A stretch of DNA of 51,769 bases from Deltaproteobacteria bacterium RBG_13_43_22 (GCA_001797675.1 MGQB01000029.1:1-51769); one strand, 5' to 3'; counted from the first letter of the stretch, positions 18,285 through 26,979 are shown. Made by a program: numbers and translations. Notes: generated from the sequence alone by a model not told the origin.

Positions 18285-18398
18285 AAGCGTCCCACATTTC
18301 AAAAGGTTGTTACGAATTGGCTTGCGACTGAGGTGTATAAGCGTATACGAGGAAAGGCGGATTGGTTAGTGTATCAATAACTTTATGGGGTAATAAAC

Positions 18399-19100
18399 AT
18401 GCGGGCAGACAAAGGCCAACTTGTTAGTCAGCACCTTGAAAATATTTCAAGGACAGCGTTAGAAAAATACCAAACCATTCTTAAAGACTACGTCAAGGGG
18501 AGACATGGTGTATATGCGCTTTATCGCAAAGGCCATTTATATTATGTAGGTCTAGCTTCCAATCTTCGCAATAGGCTCAAGACGCACCTTAAAGACCGTC
18601 ATGCCCAAACCTGGGATAGTTTTAGCGTATATCTCACCATAAACGATTCTCATTTGCATGAACTGGAAACTCTTATTTTGAAAATTGCCTCACCAAAGGG
18701 AAATAAACAATCAGGTAATTTTATCAATGCCCAAGACTTGAGACCTATGCTCAGAAAGGCCGTTACAAAAGAACAACAAAAAGAATTGATTGGGCTGGGG
18801 CTGAAAAAAACTAATAAAGTGGAAATACGAGAGGTAATAGAGCAAAAAGGACGTAAAGCCGTTCTTGCTCCTTATGTAACCAAACGTTTTGAGATTCGCC
18901 TTAGATATAAGAATAAAACTTATAAAGCTAAAGTTAGAAAAGACGGAACTATTCTTTATGAAGGAAAGGTTTATAATTCACCTTCAATGGCTGCTTCTGC
19001 TATTAAACACCGAGCCAGTAATGGCTGGACCGATTGGAAATACGAACGTGCGCCAGGGGATTGGCTACTAATAGACAACCTAAGGAGAAGTGGTAAATAA
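18399..19100 (+). CDS. GIY-YIG nuclease-like protein with C-terminal RAMA/DUF4357-like domain
   Basis: The N-terminal 35-110 matches the GIY-YIG fold: GVYALYRKGHLYYVG followed by the Arg-containing helix NLRNRLKTHLKDRH and a later Glu (HELETLILKIA). The C-terminal region KVRKDGTILYEGKVYNSPS plus ASNGWTDWKYE resembles the RAMA/DUF4357 domain, which is found attached to restriction-modification proteins. Together (233 residues) this suggests a DNA-acting defence protein associated with the type I locus just upstream. Catalysis is inferred; the GVY/YVG variant is common. The spacer before it carries a MITE-like element, so it has its own transcription unit. No strong ribosome binding site precedes the ATG (TGGGGTAATAAAC). 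Confidence 0.72.
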   Translation: MRADKGQLVSQHLENISRTALEKYQTILKDYVKGRHGVYALYRKGHLYYVGLASNLRNRLKTHLKDRHAQTWDSFSVYLTINDSHLHELETLILKIASPKGNKQSGNFINAQDLRPMLRKAVTKEQQKELIGLGLKKTNKVEIREVIEQKGRKAVLAPYVTKRFEIRLRYKNKTYKAKVRKDGTILYEGKVYNSPSMAASAIKHRASNGWTDWKYERAPGDWLLIDNLRRSGK

Positions 19101-19200
19101 ATTAACACTCCTGGACATGGTATGCCTTTAACAAAATGCAACGTAAACAACAACGTCCCTACTTTTTCAATGGGGAATCCTCTCTTAGGCGGGCATTTAA

Positions 19201-19545
19201 ATGCCGTGGACTTCGGAACATCTTAAATGGTTTTTGGATACGGGAAAAAGGTTAACGACAGCTGATGGGAAAACTGTCGAGGTTTGGGAATTTCGCCACC
19301 GGAAGGACAATGCAATTTTTTCTGCTTGGGCCAAACACTTCAGGAATCATTACTGTCTTGACAACGAGATAGATATTTTGAAACCGCCTCGTTATGCTCG
19401 CTCAAAATACCTCACGAGTATGAAATTTCCTGATCATTCTGCTGGCCTCGGTCCGGGTATCCGAGCAGGCGATTTCGGAGAGATACTCGTCGCGGATTAT
19501 CTCCAATATCTTTTGTGGAAAATTGGGGACATAATACTAATTTAA
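19201..19545 (+). pseudogene. Truncated putative defence nuclease gene (N-terminal part only)
   Basis: The 114-residue frame begins MPWTSEHLKWFLDTGKRL and contains GIRAGDFGEILVADYLQYLL, which reads like the start of a larger restriction-endonuclease-like domain in which a Gly-Glu begins the active site. It then ends in KIGDIILI, encoded by sequence that belongs to a dispersed repeat (rightward GGGGACATAATACTAATTTA), and the promoter-type repeat starts immediately after. I infer that the 3' half was lost at the junction near 19515-19545. The start codon sits inside the 14-bp palindrome GGCATTTAAATGCC (19192-19205). The family is not recognised with certainty. Confidence 0.45.
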
Positions 19546-19567
19546 TTAACCCCCGCTGCCTTTCCCC

Positions 19568-19596
19568 TTGCCGCGGTCTTTTTCTTGCCCTATACT
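19568..19596 (+). promoter_or_regulatory. Repeat-borne sigma70-type promoter, copy 1
   Basis: TTGCCG, 17 bp, TATACT, followed by CTTCCCATCAAAAAG. It has the same sequence frame as the copies at 22279, 34327, 37549, 43113 and 49029. This copy has no gene nearby: the next start codon is 870 nt downstream. Confidence 0.65.
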
Positions 19597-20465
19597 CTTC
19601 CCATCAAAAAGAAAATTCTTCAAATTTTTAAAATTTTGTAGGCGCTACACTCTAGGTCTTTATCAGACTCTTTGTAGAACGCACAATATTTTAAGATAAG
19701 AACGAGGAGGGACTCTTTATCCAATGCCATTCTTAACCCCTTCAAATATTTATAATCTTTAAAGGCTTTAATTCAACCAAATCAATTCGTTGGACAAGCT
19801 GGGTTTAAATGATTAGAATGAATCAATATGGATAAGCCGAACCCCCGATCTTTCTTTACAAATCTTAGAGTCAACATGCCATGGCCGAAAAAATTATGGC
19901 TTCTTCTTAGAAATAATTGGGCCAAAATACGGCATTTTCAATCCTGCTGCGGCCATTCGGGTGAGCCAGGCTGTTGACAGACAGAAGAAAATCAGCCTCG
20001 GTGAGGCTATAATGTGTAAAAGAGGACGCTGTTAATTTGTTAAATTGACAGCCCCGAGATGTTGGGGGTGGACCAGGCCAAGGGTCGTTAAGTATTTATG
20101 GGGTCGGGCCACGTGAGTCTTAGGGTCAGGTCTTTTATTATAACATCGCTGGGGCCGGGTCTATTTTCTTAATATTCTACTTTAATGCAATGAAAAAAGA
20201 CCTGGCCCTTTGCCGCATTTATCCCACAGAACTTATATTGTAAGACCTGACCCGGAATTTCCGCAGGGACGTATCAACGGTCACTTCCCATTCGCTTTAA
20301 TCCGCCCTGAAGTAATTCTTTAATCTGACGATTTTCTATGATAGAAAGAAATATATCTAAAGCGCGATGATCTGTTCTGAACTGATTGAGGGTTTAAAAG
20401 ATCCAATAACCGCACTTATGATGAGGAAATGGAATTTGTCTATTCTATAACGAGGAGGTAATCCA
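19597..20465. other. 870-bp gene-free spacer with repeat fragments
   Basis: No ORF with a convincing start is seen. It contains a GGACGCTGTTAATT fragment (20024-20037) and a run of GGGTCGGGCC/GGGTCAGGTC-type repeats (20098-20253). Within these, GGGTCAGGTCTT (20123-20134) and AAGACCTGACCC (20242-20253) form a perfect 12-bp inverted repeat 107 bp apart. A short hairpin AGCCTC-GGT-GAGGCT lies near 19995-20010. The last 200 bp lead to the secreted-protein gene and show no clear promoter. Confidence 0.6.
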
Positions 20466-22013
20466 ATGAAAAAAAACATCGCCCTCTTTATTTTTTCCTT
20501 TTTACTTTTTTCTTTAATTAATCTTCCTGCCGGGGCGGCGGATGAATTTGCTTATTCCCAAAAGATTACCAGGCTGATTAAGGGGCTTCAAGCCGACGGC
20601 TTCATCGTTCAAGAAGGCGATTATCGGATGATCGACATCTTGAAACTTTGCAGTGACGGGTGGCTTAAATACTGCTTCGGCAACAACGCCGGTTTCCCTT
20701 ATCTGGCCTATCTATTGCCCCCGGCTCCCGGACAGAAACCCTCCCGGGGCCAGAAACCGCCGGTCGGTTTTAACCCCGGGGACCCTAAAAATTTCCCGGC
20801 CAATATTGATTTCATGCCCCCGGGAATAACCTATAAGCTCAGGCCGGATGAAGCCATTCTCTTTATAGGAAAAACCCCTCCACCGGCCAAATATTTCAGT
20901 TACCGCAGTTATGTCGGGTTTGTCGCTAATAAATTCGGGAAGGACTACAGCGATGTCTATACCTTAGATACCGGTGAAGGCGGGGTTTATCACCGGGTCT
21001 TCGCCAGTTTGGGAGATCCCATCAATCATCTAAACCAGTTCACCTCCGGCACCCGAAAAGGCGAGTCCGGCAATCCTTTCAATAAAGAGACTGTTGTGGT
21101 TACCTCGGCTCATAAAGGGGTTTATCAGCGCGTTCGCAAGGCCCTGAAAGAGGCGGGCATTCCATTCTCCATCGTGAATGAGGATATCATTCCCCTGTCC
21201 ATGGTCAATATGGGTTTACAAAAAGGGAAAGATACTTTTCTGGTTCTTACCAGGGCCGCCCTATGGGAGGATGAATCAGCCGGTCGGGCTTTTCTTGAGG
21301 CGCCAAAGAAGACCTGCCGGGTATTCCGCCTGACTCCTCAAAAAATACTGAATGAAGATCCTTATGCGGTTCCGAAACTAAAACCCAGGGGCAACGGTGT
21401 TTCTGAATTCAAGATTATCCCCAAGGCCGCAGCGGACCTGGAAACATTGCGTCGGGCCATTCTCGAAAAATATGGTTCTCCCGATTACCAAATCAAAGAA
21501 CTCCACACGACCATTTGGCTGCCGGATGGATTCGTAGGGATTGCGGACGACCTGGATGTTCTGGCAGAGGATCGAGACACGACCTATCTGAAAACAGATG
21601 ATTTTCAGCTCAAATCGGATGACGATTTCGTAATTGTTTATGGCGTGAACCATGAGAAGACCGGAAAAGCGGTTTATTGTAATGTTAGTTTTTATGGGCA
21701 GGAACTGCTGAACGGAGTGGCCGGGTCCAACAGTTCTAAATTTACCGGTTCGGCCAGAAAATATTTTCCCAGGAATCATCCTGGGGCAGACTTTTACTAC
21801 CAGGTTAAATTTGCCCGCAAAAAATCCACTCCCGATGACGAGAGTATTGTCGTAGAAACAAGCACAGGGAATCCCAAAGGGAAGGCTTATGGCGTAGACC
21901 ACAACAAGGACGCTTTTATTGCCTTCCGTTCCTACATTGAAAAGCCCAACCAGGTCGGGCCGGCCCATTTTGAGCTGATTTATGACCGGGCAATCCTCTT
22001 TACGAAAAAATGA
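20466..22013 (+). CDS. Secreted protein of unknown function
   Basis: I do not recognise the family. A classical signal peptide is clear: lysine-rich start, hydrophobic core (IALFIFSFLLFSLINLP), and a likely cleavage after AGA before ADEFAY. The mature protein (about 490 residues) is soluble-looking, with no further membrane helix, lipobox or repeats. Distinct blocks are DEAILFIGKTPPPAKYFSYR (about 135-155), the acidic middle DDFQLKSDDDFVIVYGVNH, and a C-terminal FELIYDRAILF. The start is well supported by GAGGAGGTAATCCA. It is a single-gene unit, followed by the hairpin repeat at 22037. An extracytoplasmic enzyme or binding protein is possible, but no function can be assigned. Confidence 0.8.
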   Translation: MKKNIALFIFSFLLFSLINLPAGAADEFAYSQKITRLIKGLQADGFIVQEGDYRMIDILKLCSDGWLKYCFGNNAGFPYLAYLLPPAPGQKPSRGQKPPVGFNPGDPKNFPANIDFMPPGITYKLRPDEAILFIGKTPPPAKYFSYRSYVGFVANKFGKDYSDVYTLDTGEGGVYHRVFASLGDPINHLNQFTSGTRKGESGNPFNKETVVVTSAHKGVYQRVRKALKEAGIPFSIVNEDIIPLSMVNMGLQKGKDTFLVLTRAALWEDESAGRAFLEAPKKTCRVFRLTPQKILNEDPYAVPKLKPRGNGVSEFKIIPKAAADLETLRRAILEKYGSPDYQIKELHTTIWLPDGFVGIADDLDVLAEDRDTTYLKTDDFQLKSDDDFVIVYGVNHEKTGKAVYCNVSFYGQELLNGVAGSNSSKFTGSARKYFPRNHPGADFYYQVKFARKKSTPDDESIVVETSTGNPKGKAYGVDHNKDAFIAFRSYIEKPNQVGPAHFELIYDRAILFTKK

Positions 22014-22036
22014 AAATGGGGGACGACCTTAAATAA

Positions 22037-22176
22037 TTGAAGCTCCCTGCACCAAGGTGCAGTCCCGCAGGGCGGGATTCCAGGCAAGGAAAGGGTTTAT
22101 TTGTTGTAGTTCGCTCGCTAACCCACGCAGTCACGCCAACGGCGTGACGGGGAATGCGCTCGCTATTCCTGTTCAA
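22037..22176 (+). repeat. TTGAA-bounded hairpin repeat, copy 1
   Basis: About 140 bp between TTGAAGCTCC and CCTGTTCAA. It carries a hairpin near the left end, the conserved GGCAAGGAAAGGGTTTATTT, and a right half in which two direct CGCTCGCTA repeats flank a second hairpin (TCACGCC-AAC-GGCGTGA). The hairpin sequence differs between copies while the stem is kept. Other copies: 42071-42195 (inverted) and 46092-46212. Confidence 0.85.
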
Positions 22177-22278
22177 TCGGTATAACGACGGCCAGCGGAA
22201 CAGCCGTCATTTTTACCCTTCCCTTTTGAATGGAGGAGAAGCCGCCTTCCTACCTGGTCTTTACTCCTGCTTTTCCCC

Positions 22279-22307
22279 TTGCCCAGCCCTTTTTCTTGCC
22301 TTATACT
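22279..22307 (+). promoter_or_regulatory. Repeat-borne sigma70-type promoter, copy 2 (carboxylesterase gene)
   Basis: TTGCCC, 17 bp, TATACT, then CTTCCTATCAAAAG; 134 nt upstream of the carboxylesterase start codon. It is part of a dispersed repeat that starts near 22190 (GGCCAGCGGAACAGCCGTC). Confidence 0.7.
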
Positions 22308-22440
22308 CTTCCTATCAAAAGAACTCAGGGCATATACCAGATACTTGATACAAGCCGCATGATGCGAGATGAGAGTGAAGAGATGCTTGAAGAGCTTTTA
22401 CTTCTAATAAATGAATTTTTCCGCAAAAGGAGAATTGTTT

Positions 22441-23997
22441 ATGGACATGATGGTAGAAACAACAGCCGGTAAAATCGCCGGGACAATGGAACGAAGGGTG
22501 TTTACTTTCAAGGGCGTTCCTTATGGCGATTCGACGGACGGCAGCCGCCGTTTTCTTCCGCCGCTTCCCGCAGCGCCCTGGACGAAGGTGAAATTCTGCG
22601 TGGATTACGGCCCAATCGCACCACAAACAGGCCCTCTGGTTGATTGCCTTGAGGCTGCCGGTGATGAACGCGTCATGGGTATCCGGCGACATCTTCGTCA
22701 AAGTGAAGACTGTCTGGTCTTGAACCTATGGACGCCGGGCATTCGAGACGGCGGAAAAAGGCCGGTGATGTTATGGCTCCACGGCCGCGCCTACGATAGT
22801 GGCGCCGGCTCGGAGACCATGTACAACGGGGCTAATCTGGCGAGACGGGGAAATCTGGTGGTGGTGACGATCAATCATCGCCTGAATATATTTGGATACC
22901 TGCATCTGGCTGACATCGGCGGAGAGGAGTTTGCCGGCTCGGGCGTGGCCGGCATGCTGGACGCCGTGCTGGCCCTCCAATGGGTGCGTGATAATATCGC
23001 GGCCTTTGGTGGCGATCCTGGCAACGTTACCATTTTTGGGGAATCCGGCGGGGGCGCCAAGGTGAGTATGTTGTTAGGCATGCCTTCAGCCAAAGGTCTT
23101 TTTCATCGCGCCATTATTGAAAGCGGCCCCGGCCTTCGCGGCCTGGAGGCGGCCGATGCCACCGCCTTTGCCGAGAGGTTTTTGGCAGAACTGAACATCA
23201 AACCAAACGAAATCCGCAAACTCCAGGAAATACCGATCGAGCAGGTTCAGGGAGCGGCCAAGAAACTGCTCCCTGGCCGTTCTGCTCTCGGCATGGCGGA
23301 TCCCCGAAGAGGGGCCATGGCCCGAATGGCACCCGTCGTCGAAGGCCGATATTTGCCGAACCATCCGTTCGATCCTGTCGCGGCACCCACAGCAGCCGGT
23401 ATCCCCATCATCATCGGCACAAACCGGCACGAGAATTCGACCTTCCTGACTCTGGATCCGAAACGCAAGAAACTGACGGAACCCGAGTTGCAAGAGCGCC
23501 TGAGGCCGATACTCGGCGACAAGGTGGACAGCGTTATTGCCACCTATAAGAAAACACGACCTGAGGCTACGCCTTGGGATCTATTCGTCGCCCTGACCTC
23601 TGAGGGCACACGTCGCGCCTCGATCGCTCTGGCCGAACGGAAGGCGGCGGCCAGTCCCGATCCCGTCTACATGTACTTGTTAACCTGGGAAACGGATTAT
23701 TTGGGCGATCTTTTCCGGGCCTGCCACATTCTTGAGATTCCCTTTGTGTTTGACACAGTTGACGACATGGCCATAACGGGCGGGCGTCCCGATAAGTATG
23801 AACTGCTTGAATCAATCAACGGCGCCTGGATTGCATTTGCCCACGGCGGCAATCCGAATCATCCCGGCCTTCCGAAATGGGAGCCGTACAGTGCCCAGAA
23901 GCGAGCGACGATGATACTCGATGTCCCCTGCCGTATGGCGGTTGATCCTTTCCGCGAAGAGCTTGAGGCCTGGGAAGGAATACCCTTAAGACGATAG
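22441..23997 (+). CDS. Type B carboxylesterase
   Basis: Alpha/beta-hydrolase of the carboxylesterase/lipase B family; hydrolyses carboxylic esters. The ATG at 22441 follows AAGGAGAATTGTTT; an in-frame ATG at 22411 lacks a ribosome binding site. The 518 residues show the family start (VETTAGKIAGTMERRVFTFKG), the oxyanion region LWLHGRAYDSGAGS, the nucleophile elbow FGESGGGAKV with Ser202 (GESGG instead of the common GESAGG), the acidic residue region IIGTNRHENSTF, and the catalytic His in ACHILEIPFVFD. No signal peptide is seen, so it is probably cytoplasmic. It follows a repeat-borne promoter and is monocistronic. Confidence 0.9.
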   Translation: MDMMVETTAGKIAGTMERRVFTFKGVPYGDSTDGSRRFLPPLPAAPWTKVKFCVDYGPIAPQTGPLVDCLEAAGDERVMGIRRHLRQSEDCLVLNLWTPGIRDGGKRPVMLWLHGRAYDSGAGSETMYNGANLARRGNLVVVTINHRLNIFGYLHLADIGGEEFAGSGVAGMLDAVLALQWVRDNIAAFGGDPGNVTIFGESGGGAKVSMLLGMPSAKGLFHRAIIESGPGLRGLEAADATAFAERFLAELNIKPNEIRKLQEIPIEQVQGAAKKLLPGRSALGMADPRRGAMARMAPVVEGRYLPNHPFDPVAAPTAAGIPIIIGTNRHENSTFLTLDPKRKKLTEPELQERLRPILGDKVDSVIATYKKTRPEATPWDLFVALTSEGTRRASIALAERKAAASPDPVYMYLLTWETDYLGDLFRACHILEIPFVFDTVDDMAITGGRPDKYELLESINGAWIAFAHGGNPNHPGLPKWEPYSAQKRATMILDVPCRMAVDPFREELEAWEGIPLRR

Positions 23998-24343
23998 GGT
24001 CAAGTGGAAAAAGGGGACAGCAGATAGCGCATAGCTGATAGGGGGTAGGGGTCCAATCGCCGTTTGACTTATGAAAGTGGTTTGTAATGCATAACGGGGT
24101 CGGGAAATTAGTAAAACGAGGGACGTCCGTTCCGAAAGTGCAAAGAATAAAATTGAAACTAAAACATTCAAGTTTGTAGAATTAAATTATTATGGGAAAT
24201 CTGCGAAGTAAGGGGTCATCGCATATAAAAAAATCGAGGGGGAAAAAGGAGGCTGCTCCCGAGCCTGCCTTTTGGTTTTTTCAAGATCAACAATCCTATT
24301 TTCATAATTCGTGCTGCCAGGCCCCTGGCGGCGGAGGGAAGAG
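23998..24343. other. Gene-free spacer with repeat debris and a hairpin before the selenoprotein gene
   Basis: It contains a GGGGTCGGG fragment near 24105 and the inverted pair AAAAAGGAGGCT/AGCCTGCCTTTT (24244-24276), followed by TGGTTTTTTC, which would fit a terminator or leader hairpin. Immediately before the next gene is the hairpin-forming GTGCTGCCAGGCCCCTGGCG, related to 26951-26970. No ORF is supported. Confidence 0.5.
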
Positions 24344-25186
24344 ATGGAACCCATAGATTACGTATCCGGTCTTAATGACACGTATCAGAGTCAGGGATTT
24401 CCGCCCTATCGCTGGTCAGTCTTTGATTCCAGTCCCTGGGCTTTCTTTAAGAAGCCGCTCCAAGAGGCGACGCTGGCGCTCATCAGTTCAGCAGGTATTT
24501 TCCGGGAGGATCAGGAACCCTTTGATCCCTGGGCGGTGAACGACCTGAGCTTTCGAGAGATTCCGAAAGATACGTCCCTTAACAGGCTCAAGCTTCATCA
24601 TAATTATTTCGATCACCGGGATGCCCTGAAGGACCTGAATTGTGTCTTTCCCCTGGAGCGGCTAAGAGAATTAGAGGGTGAGAGGATTATCGGGCGTCTG
24701 GCACCAACAGCCATCACCCTCGGGATGGGGAGGCTGTACAAGCGGACGGCTTTGCAGACGGAAACTGTGCCCCGGATAGTCGAGGTGCTCCGGGGGCAGG
24801 ATACCGATGCGGTGCTGCTCATTGCGGCCTGACCGCTCGATCATCAGTCGGTCGGACTGATTGCCCGAACCATTGAAGAAGCTGGAATTTCCACGATATA
24901 TCTGGGCTCCTGCCGTTGCATGATGGCCCGGCTCAAGCCGCCCAGGGCGGCTTTTGTCAATTTCCCGCTCGGTCGTCAATGCGGCAAGCCTAACGATATT
25001 GGGATGCAAAGGGGTATTCTCCGGGACACCCTTACCCTTCTCGTAACAGCCGCAAGTCCGGGACAAATTGTCGATCTCTCCTACGAATGGGGCGAACCTT
25101 TCGACTGGCCGGGTTTTAGGGAGAGTTTGAAGGAAATGCTGGAAGTGGAAGGGGGGCCTGTTCAGGAGTGGAAACCGGTGAAGTAG
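24344..25186 (+). CDS. Glycine/sarcosine/betaine reductase selenoprotein B (GrdB/PrdB)-family protein with predicted selenocysteine
   Basis: One reading frame of 280 residues interrupted only by a UGA at 24830-24832, which I read as selenocysteine (residue 163). The upstream part ends GQDTDAVLLIAA and the downstream part continues PLDHQSVGLIARTIEEAGI without change of frame. In this family the position after the AV(L/I)L strand carries Cys or Sec, with HQS-GLIAR-EEAGI following. A SECIS-like hairpin lies in the correct window after the UGA. The start at 24344 has GGAGG 6 nt upstream. The family's characterised members are reductases with an active-site Sec that cleave glycine, sarcosine, betaine or D-proline; short stand-alone relatives are uncharacterised. 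No grdA/grdC-like gene is nearby, so the substrate is open. A truncated 162-residue product is the alternative if no Sec machinery exists. Confidence 0.78.
24830..24868 (+). promoter_or_regulatory. UGA codon plus bacterial SECIS-like stem-loop
   Basis: UGA at 24830-24832. ATCAGTC (24843-24849) pairs with GACTGAT (24855-24861) around loop GGTCG. An internal loop and a lower 3-bp stem (TCG 24837-24839 with CGA 24866-24868) follow. The loop GGUC begins 18 nt after the UGA, close to its position in E. coli fdhF, and supplies the G and U that SelB reads. Confidence 0.68.
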
Positions 25187-25382
25187 TGGAAATGGGGGAC
25201 GACCTTAAATAATTCAATTGGCACCACAACGGCAGCAGTCAGAATAATAGGAAGAGGATCAAAACCTCAATAATGATATGCCTTATTATAGCTGAGAGCT
25301 CATAGCTCATAGCTCAAAGTAATGAATGGGAAGATGGGGGCGTAGGTGAATTAGCTGGATTGATATTTTATGGCCCGAATAG

Positions 25383-25450
25383 GCTTCAAAGGCGTCAAAT
25401 CGTCAAGACATGCAACCAACGGCCCCAATAAGGCCTTTCGATTCCTAAAT
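25383..25450 (+). repeat. 5' half of the promoter-type repeat, without the promoter
   Basis: TGGCCCGAATAGGC through CAACGGCCCCAATAAGGCCTTTCGATTCCT matches the left half of the repeats at 34237, 37460 and 43040. The TTGCCC/TATACT part is absent. It lies 23 nt before the acyl-CoA dehydrogenase start. Confidence 0.55.
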
Positions 25451-25472
25451 AATATAAAAGGAGGGAATTGCG

Positions 25473-26693
25473 ATGAAAAGGTATGGGGATTTTATCACCT
25501 CGGACGAAGATCTGGCCCTTTTGTCATCCATTCGAAAATATATCGATAAAGAGGTGATGCCGATTCGCCTGCAACTGGATGAAGACTATGCAGCCTTTGA
25601 AAAGGCCTATGAAGGTCTGGTCAAGCTCGGCGTCCAGAAGCGGGGTTTCTCACCCGAATACGGCGGCTTGGGGATCCGGTCGGCAACCACGATCTGCGCC
25701 ATTACAGAAGAGATATCCCGGGGAGACAGCGGGCTGTCCCTTCACGCTCTCATTATCCCCTGGTGCCTGGCTGCAGCCATGGGTGCCCGTAATAAGCCCC
25801 TTATGGACCAATTCATTCCCCTGTTCTGTGGAGATACCCCTCGATGCGGATGTTTGGCCATTACCGAACCGGCCGGAGGCTGCAATATTGAAGATGCGGC
25901 CGAGCAGGGGCTGACCATTCGGACCAGGGCCAGGCTGGAGGGAGACGAATGGGTGATCAGTGGTGAAAAAATGTGGCCCAGCGGAGCCGGTGTGGCCGAC
26001 CTCTACTGCGTGGTCTGCACAACGGATCCCAAACAGAAAGAACAGGGCCTGGCCCTGATCTATGTCCCCAAAGATACCCCCGGTCTTTCCTTCGGGAAAC
26101 CGGAACAAAAAATGGGCATGAGGGTAACGGACTTCAATGCTGCGATCTATTTTGACGATGTGCGGGTGCCCAAAGCATATCGGGCTGGTGGACCCGGGAT
26201 AGACTGGCAGCTTTTCAGGAACAATGTTTCATGGGGCCGGCTCACGAGCGCCCCCATGACCCTGGGAAATGCCCAGGCCGTTTTAGATATCGTCATCGAG
26301 CATACCCGGACAAGGACCTATGGAGGGAAACCCGTTCGGAACCATTCGCTGCAGGCAGCCATGATCGCGGACATGGCCATCGGCATAGAATCGGCCCGCG
26401 CCTTTTACCTGTCCGTGGCGGCCATGTTCAACAACCGGAAGAAATATGGAAACCCTAATGAGGATTACCTGATGGCCCGCACCAGTGCGGCCAAGGTCTA
26501 TGCCTGCGATGTCACTGAGATGGTCTGTAACCGGGCCATGGAACTCATGGGTTCTTATGGCTATGCCCGCGATTACCATGTGGAGAAGTACCTCAGGGAC
26601 TCCAAGATCATCCAGATATGGTTAGGGGGCGGACAACTGGGAAGGTTGGATGTGGTTCAAAGCTATTACCCATACATTGGGGGCCAAAAGTGA
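25473..26693 (+). CDS. Acyl-CoA dehydrogenase-family flavoprotein lacking the usual catalytic glutamate
   Basis: Full-length (406 residues) member of the acyl-CoA dehydrogenase fold. The N-terminal helical domain contains GFSPEYGGLG. The FAD-binding middle domain has CLAITEPAGG and WVISGEKMWPSGAG. The C-terminal helical domain has MELMGSYGYARDYHVEKYLRD. In the family the next segment is usually QIYEGT, whose Glu abstracts the alpha proton; here it reads KIIQIWLGGGQLGRL, with Leu384 in place of Glu. The alternative Glu of isovaleryl/long-chain enzymes (LER in helix G) is replaced by WGR. It may therefore use a different base, carry out a different reaction, or be inactive. The start is supported by AAAAGGAGGGAATTGCG. 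No electron-transfer flavoprotein gene is nearby. Confidence 0.9.
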   Translation: MKRYGDFITSDEDLALLSSIRKYIDKEVMPIRLQLDEDYAAFEKAYEGLVKLGVQKRGFSPEYGGLGIRSATTICAITEEISRGDSGLSLHALIIPWCLAAAMGARNKPLMDQFIPLFCGDTPRCGCLAITEPAGGCNIEDAAEQGLTIRTRARLEGDEWVISGEKMWPSGAGVADLYCVVCTTDPKQKEQGLALIYVPKDTPGLSFGKPEQKMGMRVTDFNAAIYFDDVRVPKAYRAGGPGIDWQLFRNNVSWGRLTSAPMTLGNAQAVLDIVIEHTRTRTYGGKPVRNHSLQAAMIADMAIGIESARAFYLSVAAMFNNRKKYGNPNEDYLMARTSAAKVYACDVTEMVCNRAMELMGSYGYARDYHVEKYLRDSKIIQIWLGGGQLGRLDVVQSYYPYIGGQK

Positions 26694-26720
26694 GGGATTG
26701 CTAAATCGTAAATCTAAATC

Positions 26721-26832
26721 GGGGTCGGACCGAGACAACTGGCTTATTTTAAAAAACTTATGCCAGGGAAGAGGGCTTTTAAAAGGCCTTAAACCCACCT
26801 TTTTGGCCTCAAAAAGAAGCATTTAAGAAGAA
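26721..26832 (+). repeat. Intergenic GGGGTCGGACC-type repeat, copy 2
   Basis: Same layout as 2137-2247 and 32770-32882: GGGGTCGGACCGAG at the start, AAAAGGCCTTAAA in the middle, ATTTAAGAAGAA at the end. Non-coding. Confidence 0.7.
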
Positions 26833-26955
26833 CTCCTGCCTTGATTGATCGGGGATATTGTTAATTTTTTAAATTTATTATAACCGGCTGTTTTTTAAAG
26901 GTTAATACGAAAATAGCGTTTATCTCCTTACCGAGCAATTTTCATGATCCGTGGT

Positions 26956-26979
26956 GCCATGCCCCTGGCGGGGCATGGC
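26956..26979. repeat. Perfect 10-bp hairpin
   Basis: GCCATGCCCC and GGGGCATGGC with loop TGGC, preceded by TTTTCATGATCCGTGGT. A shorter relative with the same leader lies at 24300-24335. Confidence 0.7.

Noticed and set aside
19975..20014. Promoter with TTGACA at 19975 and TATAAT at 20009
   Set aside because: The spacing is about 28 bp, too long for a sigma70 promoter.
22154..22472. Short open frames in the spacer before the carboxylesterase
   Set aside because: They read through the hairpin repeat and the promoter-type repeat and have no start signals.
24830..24832. TGA as a genuine stop, splitting the GrdB-family gene into a pseudogene
   Set aside because: Frame, family similarity and a correctly placed SECIS-like hairpin all continue across it; selenocysteine explains it better.
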